Shown piece after piece: positions 27,655 through 35,816 of a stretch of 64,000 bases of DNA. Under the pieces are notes generated by a model. The model saw only the letters and a list, made by a program, of their open reading frames with translations. It made no database searches and was not told the DNA's origin. The DNA is from Oxalicibacterium faecigallinarum (GTDB lineage: Bacteria > Pseudomonadota > Gammaproteobacteria > Burkholderiales > Burkholderiaceae_D). Within the stretch, counting starts at the first letter, position 1, and every line of letters begins with the position of its first letter. The translations under genes were made by a program, and so were the position numbers. Location: the NCBI RefSeq assembly GCF_014635705.1, contig NZ_BMDI01000001.1, forward strand, positions 1,256,008 through 1,320,007, given 5' to 3'.

Positions 27655-28203
27655 TCAGCAGGAGGAAACATCCGTTACCGGATTACAGACACGTGGCCGC
27701 CCCAGAAAATTGATGATCACTTTACGCGACTGCGTTCCATACTCAAGTAGCCAGCTTCCTGACTGTGCAGTCTGATTGCTGGCATTGGTGCGGGAACGTC
27801 CACTGCCGTTGAATGCGAGATATTGTACTTTTGAATCGGTGAAGCGCGCGGTGATCTGCAGATTCTGATGGACGGCCGCATGGCGATAAATCACGGTTTC
27901 CCCCTCATCCGGACGCTGATTATTATTCTCGTCGACAAAAACGATCCAGCCGGCGTTCCACGATTTGCCATCGCCGTCCGGGACCAGATCAACACGCGTA
28001 CCACGGTGAATCGCTTCCGAACGTGCCAGATTGCTTGCCATGAACAAGGCGTTCGCCGCCGTTGTCAGCCGTGAATTGGCAACCAGTTGATGGAACGATG
28101 GTGCAGCAACGACCAGCAAGACACTCAGAACGGACAAGACGATCATCATTTCGATCACGGAGAAGCCATGAGGGTTTCTCACGTCAAACTGATCGCAGTT
28201 CAC
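27655..28203 (-). CDS. fimT: Type IV pilus pseudopilin (GspH/FimT family)
   Basis: About 182 residues. A class III prepilin leader ends in the G-FSVIEMMIVLSVLSVLLVVA cleavage and helix signature, with Glu at +5, followed by a GspH-like globular domain (ANALFMASNLARSEAIHRGT) and a C-terminal Cys pair (VCNPVTDVSSC). GTG 28203 is chosen because it overlaps the pilE stop as GTGA and has GGAG 8 nt upstream. A start at TTG 28209 is possible. It is a minor pilin probably forming the pilus tip or priming complex with PilV, W, X, E and Y1. It is the last pilus gene, 14 nt before ribD. Confidence 0.85.
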   Translation of the reverse strand: MNCDQFDVRNPHGFSVIEMMIVLSVLSVLLVVAAPSFHQLVANSRLTTAANALFMASNLARSEAIHRGTRVDLVPDGDGKSWNAGWIVFVDENNNQRPDEGETVIYRHAAVHQNLQITARFTDSKVQYLAFNGSGRSRTNASNQTAQSGSWLLEYGTQSRKVIINFLGRPRVCNPVTDVSSC

Positions 28204-28676
28204 CAGCAAGACTCCATCGCCGCACGTCGACTGCCCTCGCTGGTCAGGATCAGATTATCACAACGGGGATCACGGTAACGGCGGTCTACCTTTTCCGTTC
28301 CCGGTCTGGCAACCAGTTGAACACAATCGCGAATCGAACGGCCATCGCATGCCTGCGCATGAATCTCGTAAGCGCTGGAAGCCGGCGTGTTACCGGAAAA
28401 CCATTTAAATCTGGACAACGTATCGGCAGGCGACTCCGCATTGAAAGCGATATAGCTTGCATGCAAAGTGTAATGGCGTTCCTGCTGTTGCATACCCTGC
28501 ATCAGCGCAGCCTTGCCTTCTGCACGCTTGGTTTTCAATACAGACTCGGTGTAGGCAGGAAAGGCAACCATCGCGAGAATGCCGACAATGATAACGGCCA
28601 CCATCAATTCCAGTAGTGTAAACCCCCACTGCTGTACAGGATAGAAACGGCGACGTCTTTGTCTTTTCATTGTCAT
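28200..28676 (-). CDS. pilE: Type IV minor pilin, PilE family
   Basis: 158 residues. A basic leader ending WG is followed by FTLLELMVAVIIVGILAMVA, the prepilin peptidase (PilD) cleavage site and N-terminal assembly helix. The globular domain has four Cys, including a C-terminal region with RDPRCDNLILTSEGSR typical of ComF/PilE-type minor pilins. ATG 28676 overlaps the pilY1 stop (ATGA). It is a subunit of the minor-pilin tip complex rather than the major pilin, judging from its place in the operon. Confidence 0.87.
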   Translation of the reverse strand: MTMKRQRRRRFYPVQQWGFTLLELMVAVIIVGILAMVAFPAYTESVLKTKRAEGKAALMQGMQQQERHYTLHASYIAFNAESPADTLSRFKWFSGNTPASSAYEIHAQACDGRSIRDCVQLVARPGTEKVDRRYRDPRCDNLILTSEGSRRAAMESCW

Positions 28677-30733
28677 GGTTGCCCTGATCCTGAGTGTTGC
28701 AAGTCACCCCAGTTGACCAGCTCGCGCCAGCTCAAACGTCCAAAGGTCGGTGCCACGTTACCTGGCAATTCCAGCTCAAGCACGGGCTGGTCGCCCGTCA
28801 AGATCTGAACACGACTTTTGACGCTTTGTCGCCCCGGGATATCGGATGTACTTGTTTTGTGATAACCGGCAGACCGCAACAGAATGCTGCCTGACATGCC
28901 GCCTGAAAGCGATGCGTTAGAAGGCCGAACATCCGCGGCTAATCCACTGAATGTATTCAACACATAAAGCGTAGCGATCGGCGCATCACATTGCTTCGGT
29001 GCGGGCGTCATAGAATGGAAAACAAGATCGGCACCACTGAGTATCGATGCAGAGAGGACACGTTCTCCGGTCGTTGCGGACTGAGGAAAATCAAAATACC
29101 AGCCTCTTTTCCCACTCCCCGACGTCCCGTAAACGAATCCGTCTCCCTCAAGCGCAAAGCTGTTACCTGCGTTTTTCTTGATGAGCTTGCGCGGAACAAG
29201 CGCGTCACGTTGCACCGTAGACGCGCCCGCACGATCAAGCACGGCATAAAACGATTGTGTGGAAAAACTGGCTAGATCCAGATCCTGCCGGGACAGATAA
29301 CGCCCCGTGCCAAACAGCACAATCATGCCGCCTCCCGGTGCGAAGGCAATCGCCGGCTTTTGCATAATCGGCTGACGCTGCCCTAACGCATCCTGCGCCA
29401 CAAGCAGCAAATCAGGGGTCTCGCCCTTCGCCTTGCCCCAGGGAAGGCCGGCAGAAAAATCGAATCGCCAGAGATTGCCTTGCAGGTCACCTGCGTATGC
29501 ATACTCCACTGCCCCATCTGCACCTGCAACACTCGTCAGTTCAAGCATGCCGTTGGCACGTGATTGTTCCCCGGCAGGTGTCACGAACTTGAAATAATTG
29601 ACGCCACCCTTCCACGCCTCCGATGGCTTTTTGTCCAGCGAAAGGAGAAACAAGGCATTCGAACCGCTGCCACGTTTATTATTCACGCCGCTTGCCAACA
29701 TCGCAAAGTAGGCGTACTGCGTCACGCCCCTGTCACTACCTGTACGAAATCGTGCGATAACCGGCATGCCGATCATATGCCCCATATCCGGATCGTCACG
29801 ATCAGTGAATTCCCATAACAGCTTGAATGGGTTGCCAAACTGTACCGGATCCGTGATATCCAATACTGCCGCGCCTCGTGCACTACGCCCCAATCCAGCC
29901 ACCAGAACAGTTCGCCATTCGCCGTTTGCCACAACATCCGCAGCAGCCATCCCACCATCCACGGCGACGACACCAAAACGTGGCCCCTGCGTCAGGGCGG
30001 GCAAGCTATCCACCACGGCATGCGGAATGTAGGCAAACAGCTCCTTACCGGATGCATCATCAAACGCATGCAACATGCCACCTGCGGTACCGACATACAC
30101 AACGGCGCGACGATCACGATGCACTTGAGAAAACGACCGATATGCTTCGGTCTGTACCCCACCCGTGGGTGGACCAACGCGTAGCGCGAGGCCATGGATG
30201 ACGGCACCCATGATGCTGTCGCGTCGCGGAAAGATGCCGCCAGGCTGTCCTGATTCGTCAACCCGCGCACCGTGCAGATAATGTACGCGTCGCTCCCCCA
30301 GTCCATCCGGCGGTAAAGTCGATGACGAGCGATCCAGTAAGGCGCGTTGCATCGCGTCGAGATCGCTCCACAAGAAAGGCACCAGGTTTCCCTGTGCATT
30401 TGCGGTAAATATCTGCCGAGGCTCTACTCTTTGGGACAGCAACGTTCCCGCATCCCATACGGTGGCCGCCCCTGCTCCTGCAGATTCCCGCTTGATCAGA
30501 CTGCCACTCAAACTGGCGCGATACACGCTCCCCTGATAGATGGCAGAGGCCAGATCATGCGAGGCGACAGTGCTCATTTCGCGAACAGATGCGGGCGGCG
30601 CAGGGCAACCTGCCAAGTGGAGAACGTCTTCTTCAAACGGAATGTCTATTGATGCCCGCGCGCCATGCGCGATGCAAATACCCGCACCTAACGACCACAA
30701 GAGAAAACAGAAATGAAGATGCGCCCTGTTCAT
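28673..30733 (-). CDS. pilY1: PilY1-type pilus tip protein, short form
   Basis: A 686-residue exported protein (signal peptide ending around HGARAS) matching the C-terminal beta-propeller part of PilC/PilY1: RDRRAVVYVGTAGGMLHAFD, ELFAYIPHAV, VDGGMAAADVV, WRTVLVAGLGRSARGAAVLD, LLWEFTDRDDPDMGHMIG (acidic cluster near the PilY1 calcium loop) and LVLFGTGRYLS-like IVLFGTGRYLS. Typical PilY1 proteins exceed 1,000 residues and carry an N-terminal von Willebrand-like region; here only ~150 residues precede the propeller. It is probably a tip adhesin or extension regulator. Start ATG 30733 overlaps the pilX stop. Confidence 0.88.
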   Translation of the reverse strand: MNRAHLHFCFLLWSLGAGICIAHGARASIDIPFEEDVLHLAGCPAPPASVREMSTVASHDLASAIYQGSVYRASLSGSLIKRESAGAGAATVWDAGTLLSQRVEPRQIFTANAQGNLVPFLWSDLDAMQRALLDRSSSTLPPDGLGERRVHYLHGARVDESGQPGGIFPRRDSIMGAVIHGLALRVGPPTGGVQTEAYRSFSQVHRDRRAVVYVGTAGGMLHAFDDASGKELFAYIPHAVVDSLPALTQGPRFGVVAVDGGMAAADVVANGEWRTVLVAGLGRSARGAAVLDITDPVQFGNPFKLLWEFTDRDDPDMGHMIGMPVIARFRTGSDRGVTQYAYFAMLASGVNNKRGSGSNALFLLSLDKKPSEAWKGGVNYFKFVTPAGEQSRANGMLELTSVAGADGAVEYAYAGDLQGNLWRFDFSAGLPWGKAKGETPDLLLVAQDALGQRQPIMQKPAIAFAPGGGMIVLFGTGRYLSRQDLDLASFSTQSFYAVLDRAGASTVQRDALVPRKLIKKNAGNSFALEGDGFVYGTSGSGKRGWYFDFPQSATTGERVLSASILSGADLVFHSMTPAPKQCDAPIATLYVLNTFSGLAADVRPSNASLSGGMSGSILLRSAGYHKTSTSDIPGRQSVKSRVQILTGDQPVLELELPGNVAPTFGRLSWRELVNWGDLQHSGSGQP

Positions 30734-31365
30734 AACGGCATCTTTCTGTAAAACGATTGCAGCGCCACTCTCGTCGTTTCGCGCACGCCAAAACCCACTG
30801 CGGTGATACGGTAAAGATATTCAACCTGTTCTGCAGATTGCCCAGGCCCGCGATAAGGCATGTATTCAATGATGTACCGTGGCAAAGCGGCAGGAAGCGT
30901 ACCGATCCCGGTTTGAAACGAACGACCTGTGAAATGTCCGTACGGTATCGCCGTCGTGGCATTGCCTGCGGCAAGAAAATCAATGCGTTTCCAGGCTGCC
31001 TCACTCTCCATGCGGAGTTGGCGACATACACCAAGCCAGGCGTTCTGCATTCCCGCTCCACACTCACCTTCCGCCAGTACGGCTTCGTCCTGCAGAATCT
31101 CTGCAACAAACAAATGGCTGCGTGAGCGCAATGGATCGGGAGACTGCTGAATATCCATCTCGGCATCGATCAGTGCCGCTTCTGCTGCCTGAAAGGCGAT
31201 CTGATGATCCCGATCATTACGGGATGATTTCTCACCTTGCAAGGCGAGTTGTGCGGAAGCCGTACCGAGCAGCAGAATGACCGTCAGCATCAGCAAGGTC
31301 GTGATGAGCGTGGTACCAGCCTGTTGCGCCGGCCTTGCGCTCGGAAAGCAAGCAGTCAAACTCAT
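30730..31365 (-). CDS. pilX: Type IV pilus minor pilin PilX
   Basis: About 211 residues. After a short leader, GTTLITTLLMLTVILLLGTA forms the N-terminal helix, followed by the PilX_N pattern (RNDRDHQIAFQAAEAALIDA). It lacks Glu+5, as is common for PilX/GspK-type tip subunits. ATG 31365 is preferred over ATG 31377 because it makes a 4-nt ATGA overlap with pilW, as at all other junctions of this operon. It probably supports pilus assembly together with PilV, PilW and PilY1. Confidence 0.85.
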   Translation of the reverse strand: MSLTACFPSARPAQQAGTTLITTLLMLTVILLLGTASAQLALQGEKSSRNDRDHQIAFQAAEAALIDAEMDIQQSPDPLRSRSHLFVAEILQDEAVLAEGECGAGMQNAWLGVCRQLRMESEAAWKRIDFLAAGNATTAIPYGHFTGRSFQTGIGTLPAALPRYIIEYMPYRGPGQSAEQVEYLYRITAVGFGVRETTRVALQSFYRKMPL

Positions 31366-32282
31366 ATTGCAGACCATGCTGATGCATTGCGCAGTTGAAT
31401 GGTTTGCGTAAATACGATCCGCACCCGATTGCGCGATGCGGCAGGCAAGCCACTATCGACAATGCGTACGCCGGGATCATGGGCACCATGCTGGTCCGAA
31501 TAGGCCGCACCAAACAAATCATGCTGTTGTATCAGCGCATCCTCACGCATTTTTTGTGCACCACTCACCAACAGGCTGACACGCACCACGCGCACTTTTT
31601 TCCAATGGCTGGCCTGCCCTTGACTCCCGGCATCCAGTTGATTGATCACGTCGGCATTCATGAACTGATTCGTACCGGTGCCCTTTATATCCAGCCCGTA
31701 CAACACCTGAAAGGACTCGATACCGCGCGCAATGGCATCCGCATTCCAGCCATTCTGTGTACGGTATTTGCACCGCAATTCCGGTTCGCCGGACGCATCA
31801 CGGGCAACGAAGAAAATACTCCAGCTGCGTTGATCTGCCTCGTTACCTGCTACCGGAGCGGCAGCGGCAAAACCGGCGCAATTCAGCATGGCACCATCGG
31901 GTTGAGCATTTGTTCCGAAAAATCTTAGAGCCAGAACATCACTACCGTTGACGACGCCTGCACTGACAGCTTCCAGCGCTGGCGTCGTCTTTCGCAAGGT
32001 TCTGGCGTCCATGCCGAGGATAGACGGCTCAGCATCATCGGCAAGCACGACCGGCGCATGCCACTCATTCCAGTTCACATAACCGGCTTGCCGTATGGAT
32101 TTGGAAAGCACATCGATGGCGTAACGCCCGGTTTCCTGAATTTGTGCACTTTGGTCCTGCAAACGGTAATTTGCCTTACTGCCCAACAGAAAAAATGTGA
32201 GGCTCAGTAACACGATCAGACTGAGCATCATGCCCAGCATGAGCTCGATCAGCGTCAGTCCGGCCTGTCTGCAGTACTTCAT
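31362..32282 (-). CDS. pilW: Type IV pilus minor pilin PilW
   Basis: 306 residues. A very short leader (MKYCRQAG) is cleaved before LTLIELMLGMMLSLIVLLSL, with Glu+5 present. The next segment, FLLGSKANYRLQDQSAQIQE-TGRYAIDVLSKSIRQAGY, is characteristic of PilW. The C-terminal domain contains VVRVSLLVSGAQ and a final strand with VRIVFTQTIQLRN. ATG 32282 overlaps the pilV stop by 4 nt. Confidence 0.9.
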   Translation of the reverse strand: MKYCRQAGLTLIELMLGMMLSLIVLLSLTFFLLGSKANYRLQDQSAQIQETGRYAIDVLSKSIRQAGYVNWNEWHAPVVLADDAEPSILGMDARTLRKTTPALEAVSAGVVNGSDVLALRFFGTNAQPDGAMLNCAGFAAAAPVAGNEADQRSWSIFFVARDASGEPELRCKYRTQNGWNADAIARGIESFQVLYGLDIKGTGTNQFMNADVINQLDAGSQGQASHWKKVRVVRVSLLVSGAQKMREDALIQQHDLFGAAYSDQHGAHDPGVRIVDSGLPAASRNRVRIVFTQTIQLRNASAWSAI

Positions 32283-32803
32283 GGTTGCGACGGCTGAACC
32301 GTGAGTGCCAGCTTTGGGGTTGCATGAGCACTGGCATGCTTGTCCATCTTGTCATGCCATCCGATTTTGATGACCCATGGGCCTTGCGTGGTGCTTTCCG
32401 CTGGGGCGCACTCCCAGCTCAGTTGCCCGCTGCCGGCATCCCATGGCGCGGCATCTTGACAGATGCGTGCCTGGCCTTCTGGCAATTCCAGTGACACGCG
32501 CTGCAACCAATGACTCATCTCATCCGATGACAACCTTTGTTCGACACAAGGCGTTGTGACGCGCTCGCAATCCTCATTGTTCTGTGCGGTGGTGGCTTGT
32601 TCGCTGATCGTAATCAGATTGGCACGCATGCTCTCGGCCAGCTCGACAGCCAGATGCATGGCTTTTGTTTGCATCGAGGATTGCTGCGTACTATGCAAAG
32701 CCGTGAGATGGAGGCTCATGGAGGTCATGACGCCAAGCATCAAGACAAACACGGAGACCAATACTTCAATGAGTGAAAAACCTTTGCTCGACAATGTGAT
32801 CAT
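32279..32803 (-). CDS. pilV: Type IV pilus minor pilin PilV
   Basis: 174 residues from ATG 32803, which has GGGGAAG 7 nt upstream. An upstream in-frame extension of 48 residues lacks a leader and is rejected. The leader MITLSSKG is cleaved before FSLIEVLVSVFVLMLGVMTS, with Glu+5, and the next ~130 residues contain paired Cys (NEDCERVTTPCVEQRL). It is the first gene of the pilV-W-X-Y1-E-fimT operon. No clear promoter or sigma-54 site was recognised in the ~150 nt upstream. Confidence 0.87.
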   Translation of the reverse strand: MITLSSKGFSLIEVLVSVFVLMLGVMTSMSLHLTALHSTQQSSMQTKAMHLAVELAESMRANLITISEQATTAQNNEDCERVTTPCVEQRLSSDEMSHWLQRVSLELPEGQARICQDAAPWDAGSGQLSWECAPAESTTQGPWVIKIGWHDKMDKHASAHATPKLALTVQPSQP

Positions 32804-32958
32804 GTAGCGACTTCCCCAGCACAGTTGAATCCGGATCCACTTACGCAAAGCATCAACAACATTTTTACGAGGGCGATTATTGCAAGAAGGTCTCACCTGC
32901 CAAATCCCATCAACATGGTAGAAATGGCAATAACCTTGATTTTTCAAGCGTTCAAAAC

Positions 32959-32985
32959 AAAAAAGCCACGCATTTGCGTGGCTTT
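32959..32985 (-). terminator. Intrinsic terminator after the zinc-ribbon gene
   Basis: GCCACGCA and TGCGTGGC pair around AA on the minus strand, followed by T6. It closes the gene at 33009-33725 and insulates the pilV operon downstream. Confidence 0.9.
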
Positions 32986-33008
32986 CATCAGTGACATGTC
33001 GGTTTTAT

Positions 33009-33725
33009 CTAGTCATAAGAAGGACAACCGTCCTTACCCCATTTGCCGTTACAAGCACGCCACAAGCAAGGCTGGCGAGCAAATACCGACATTTTTTCGC
33101 ATTGCGCGACCTCCTGCGCTGTCGTCAAACCGCGTACAGGCATCGCAGCCTTTCTTGCCGCATTCTCGCGCTCTTCCTGGGCCAATCTGGCTTCTTCATT
33201 TTTCTTGCGTTGTTCGCTATCACGAGCGGCTTTCGCTTTCACTTTTGCGTCATTCGTGCGCTTGACCTCGTTGGATGTATTCACTGCAGGAGCAGGTTCC
33301 AGCGGATTATCCGAAACCGCAGGTGGAACGGGAGTCACCGACGTCCCCATCTGCTCGGCAAGTGAAGGTGCTTTTAGCGGCCCTGTTTGTATCGAATCGG
33401 CTGCGGCAGGAACATCCTTGTCATCCGGTGCGGTTGTCCGATTGCCAATCACTGACCACAGTACCCCGGCCATCAGGATCAATAAAAGAATGATTAAAGC
33501 GAGTTTAAAACCTGGACCTTTGCTTGTTCCCGGCTCTTTCGCCATGGATTCCACAACATCATCAAGAAGGGATTCATGTACCGGATCGGGAGAAATGGCA
33601 GGAGAGATTGTCGTGCCTGTCGTCGCGGCCGCAACAGAACTGGAAGCAAGCGCAATTCGTGTTCCGCATTGCTCACAAAATCTGGCACCGTTGCGATTGT
33701 CAGCACCGCATTCAGCACATTTCAT
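33009..33725 (-). CDS. Zinc-ribbon single-span membrane protein of unknown function
   Basis: About 238 residues from ATG 33725 (GGGGAG upstream). The N-terminus MKCAECGADNRNGARFCEQC is a CxxC-x11-CxxC zinc ribbon on the cytoplasmic side. One membrane helix lies at residues ~72-95 (FKLALIILLLILMAGVLWSV), followed by a Pro/Ala-rich stretch and a charged coiled coil rich in Lys/Glu/Arg (~150-195). The end has four Cys (QCEKMSVFARQPCLWRACNG; DGCPSYD), which could form disulfides if outside the cytoplasm. The family of zinc-ribbon/coiled-coil proteins in betaproteobacteria is uncharacterised; no function is offered. It is a single gene with its own terminator, upstream of the pilin operon. Confidence 0.75.
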   Translation of the reverse strand: MKCAECGADNRNGARFCEQCGTRIALASSSVAAATTGTTISPAISPDPVHESLLDDVVESMAKEPGTSKGPGFKLALIILLLILMAGVLWSVIGNRTTAPDDKDVPAAADSIQTGPLKAPSLAEQMGTSVTPVPPAVSDNPLEPAPAVNTSNEVKRTNDAKVKAKAARDSEQRKKNEEARLAQEERENAARKAAMPVRGLTTAQEVAQCEKMSVFARQPCLWRACNGKWGKDGCPSYD

Positions 33726-33886
33726 CCCAACTCCCCTGATCATCACTTGCGCATCCTTGCGCTCTATTTTGACGCAATGTGAAATGAAGACAAACCGTAG
33801 AATGGATTTGGACTGGAACTTTCTCGATGCGTTCCGCCATACAAGCTTGTTTGCCTACATTTCCAGATACATCGACGTTACGGACG

Positions 33887-33917
33887 AAAAAAAACCACGC
33901 AATTGCGTGGTTTTTTT
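33887..33917 (-). terminator. Intrinsic terminator after the tRNA operon
   Basis: CCACGCAATTGCGTGG palindrome followed by T8 on the minus strand, 5 nt beyond the CCA end of tRNA-Glu. T7 on the other side could also let it work on the plus strand. Confidence 0.9.
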
Positions 33918-33921
33918 AACT

Positions 33922-33997
33922 TGGCGTCCCCAAGGGGATTCGAACCCCTGTACTCACCGTGAAAGGGTGATGTCCTAGGCCTCTAGACGATGGGGAC
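33922..33997 (-). tRNA. tRNA-Glu (anticodon TTC)
   Basis: 76 nt on the minus strand. The acceptor GTCCCCA pairs with TGGGGAC, followed by GCCA (the CCA end is encoded). The anticodon stem TCACC/GGTGA encloses the loop CTTTCAC, giving anticodon TTC. The T arm AGGGG-TTCGAAT-CCCCT is standard. It is second in a tRNA-Ala-tRNA-Glu pair located directly after gltX, the gene for the enzyme that charges it. Confidence 0.97.
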
Positions 33998-34052
33998 AGA
34001 AATCTGCCCGTGATACTGGCCTTACTACTTTACTGCCACTCCACACTTTGAA

Positions 34053-34128
<76 letters not shown>

Positions 34129-34145
34129 TCGAGTGCAGAAGCAAG

Positions 34146-34175
34146 ATTATAGCAACGTCTTTTTCGCTGTGTAAA
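34146..34175 (-). promoter_or_regulatory. Promoter of the tRNA-Ala/tRNA-Glu operon
   Basis: TTTACA (34175-34170) and a perfect TATAAT (34151-34146) are 18 bp apart on the minus strand, in the gap between the gltX stop and tRNA-Ala. Initiation would fall shortly upstream of the mature 5' end at 34128. The tRNAs are therefore not dependent on gltX transcription. Confidence 0.7.
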
Positions 34176-34193
34176 TACCTTTCTGCATTTTTC

Positions 34194-35597
34194 TTAAAGA
34201 TATTTTTTCAGGCGATCCAAAACCACTGCACGATCAAATAAAACAATCACGGCATCAATCGATGGCGTCTGCAATTGACCGGTAATCAACAAGCGCAAAG
34301 GCATGGCCAATTGCGGCATCTTCAGCTTGTGCGCAGCCAGTATTTCTTTCAGCGCTGCCGAAACCGTTTCCTTTTTCCACTCAACGCTTGAAAGCTGTTC
34401 GGCAAATTGCGCGAGCACAGGTTTGATCGCATCCGTCAGGTGCTGCTCCAGCAAGGCAGCATCCGGCGCGGGCTGGCGGTAGAACAGCATCGCGGCAACC
34501 GACAATTCATTTAGCGTATTGATACGATCCTTCATCAGCGCGATCACATTCTGCAAATCCGGAGCGCCATCAAACTGCGCGCCATTCTTGATCATTTGCG
34601 GACGTACCAATTCAGCCAGACGTGCATTGTCTGCCTGCTTGATGTAGTGGTTGTTGATCCAGTCGAGCTTTTCGTGATTAAACTGCGCTGGTGATTTGGT
34701 CAGGTGATCAAGATCGAACCACTGCGTGAACTGCTCCATCGAAAACACTTCATCATCGCCGTGGCTCCAGCCCAAGCGCGCCAGATAATTGAGCATGGCT
34801 TCAGGCAGATAACCTTGTGCCGGATAGTCCATCACGCTGACTGCACCGTGGCGCTTGGACAGTTTTTCACCATCGGAACCGAGAATCATCGGCAAGTGGC
34901 CATACAGCGGCAGCTCTGCCCCCAACGCATGCAGAATGTTGATCTGCCGCGGTGTGTTGTTGACGTGATCATCACCACGGATGACGTGCGTAATCTTCAT
35001 ATCCCAGTCATCGACCGCCACGCAGAAGTTATACGTCGGCGTGCCATCCGGACGCGCGATGACCAGATCATCGAGTTCGCGATTCGAAATCGTGATCGAA
35101 CCCTTGACCACATCATTCCACGTCACCTCGCCTTCAGTAGGATTACGGAAGCGCACGACCGGCTTGCGGCCTTCTGGAATGGCCGGCAAGGTTTTGCCAG
35201 CCTCCGGACGCCAGGTACCGTCGTAGCGTGGCTTTTCACCAGCAGCGCGTTGACGCTCGCGCATCGCTTCCACTTCTTCCGGCGACGAATAGCAATGGTA
35301 GGCCGAGCCATCGGCCAGCATCTTGCCGATCACTTCGCGATAGCGGTCCATGCGCTGCATCTGATAGAACGGACCTTCATCGTGATGCAAACCCAGCCAC
35401 TGCATCCCTTCAATGATGGCCTGCACCGCTTCCGGTGTGGAGCGCTCCAGGTCGGTATCCTCAATACGCAAGACAAAGGTGCCACCAAAATGGCGGGCAT
35501 AGGCCCACGAGAACAAGGCGGTACGTGCACCACCAACATGGAGATAGCCGGTGGGGCTTGGAGCGAAGCGGGTACGAATCTGGGTAGGAACGGTCAT
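34194..35597 (-). CDS. gltX: Glutamyl-tRNA synthetase
   Basis: 467 residues, the normal length for a class I GluRS. It attaches glutamate to tRNA-Glu in the cytosol. The HIGH-type motif is in [20 protein letters not shown], the KMSKS-type motif in [17 protein letters not shown], and [15 protein letters not shown] is also typical. The anticodon-binding helical domain follows from residue ~325. It is transcribed toward the tRNA-Ala and tRNA-Glu genes and divergently from metG. Confidence 0.96.
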   Translation of the reverse strand: MTVPTQIRTRFAPSPTGYLHVGGARTALFSWAYARHFGGTFVLRIEDTDLERSTPEAVQAIIEGMQWLGLHHDEGPFYQMQRMDRYREVIGKMLADGSAYHCYSSPEEVEAMRERQRAAGEKPRYDGTWRPEAGKTLPAIPEGRKPVVRFRNPTEGEVTWNDVVKGSITISNRELDDLVIARPDGTPTYNFCVAVDDWDMKITHVIRGDDHVNNTPRQINILHALGAELPLYGHLPMILGSDGEKLSKRHGAVSVMDYPAQGYLPEAMLNYLARLGWSHGDDEVFSMEQFTQWFDLDHLTKSPAQFNHEKLDWINNHYIKQADNARLAELVRPQMIKNGAQFDGAPDLQNVIALMKDRINTLNELSVAAMLFYRQPAPDAALLEQHLTDAIKPVLAQFAEQLSSVEWKKETVSAALKEILAAHKLKMPQLAMPLRLLITGQLQTPSIDAVIVLFDRAVVLDRLKKYL

Positions 35598-35673
35598 GGC
35601 AAATTAAAAACGGCCTTGGTCACCAAAGCCGTGATTGAATACATTGGAAGGTCGCTATTTTAGCGTTTCGCTA

Positions 35674-35701
35674 GATTTTCCATGCATAAGTTTGGAAAAT
35701 C
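35674..35701. repeat. Perfect inverted repeat between gltX and metG
   Basis: GATTTTCCA (35674-35682) and TGGAAAATC (35693-35701) form a 9-bp perfect inverted repeat with a 10-nt spacer in the 219-nt divergent gltX/metG intergenic region. The centre-to-centre distance of 19 bp would place both half-sites roughly on one helix face, as for a dimeric operator. A role is not known. Confidence 0.45.
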
Positions 35702-35816
35702 CATCTCAAGCATCTGAAAAGTGCGTGCAAAGGCACATAGGGAATCGCCTTGCCACCATCATCGACCTCCCTTGCACTGCTAAAATACTGGTTTATTTCC
35801 CGCCAAGCATTACTTC

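Noticed and set aside
32804-32958. Sigma-54 promoter before pilV
   Set aside because: TGGCA and TTGCAA are present, but the GG-to-GC spacing is 16 bp rather than 10.
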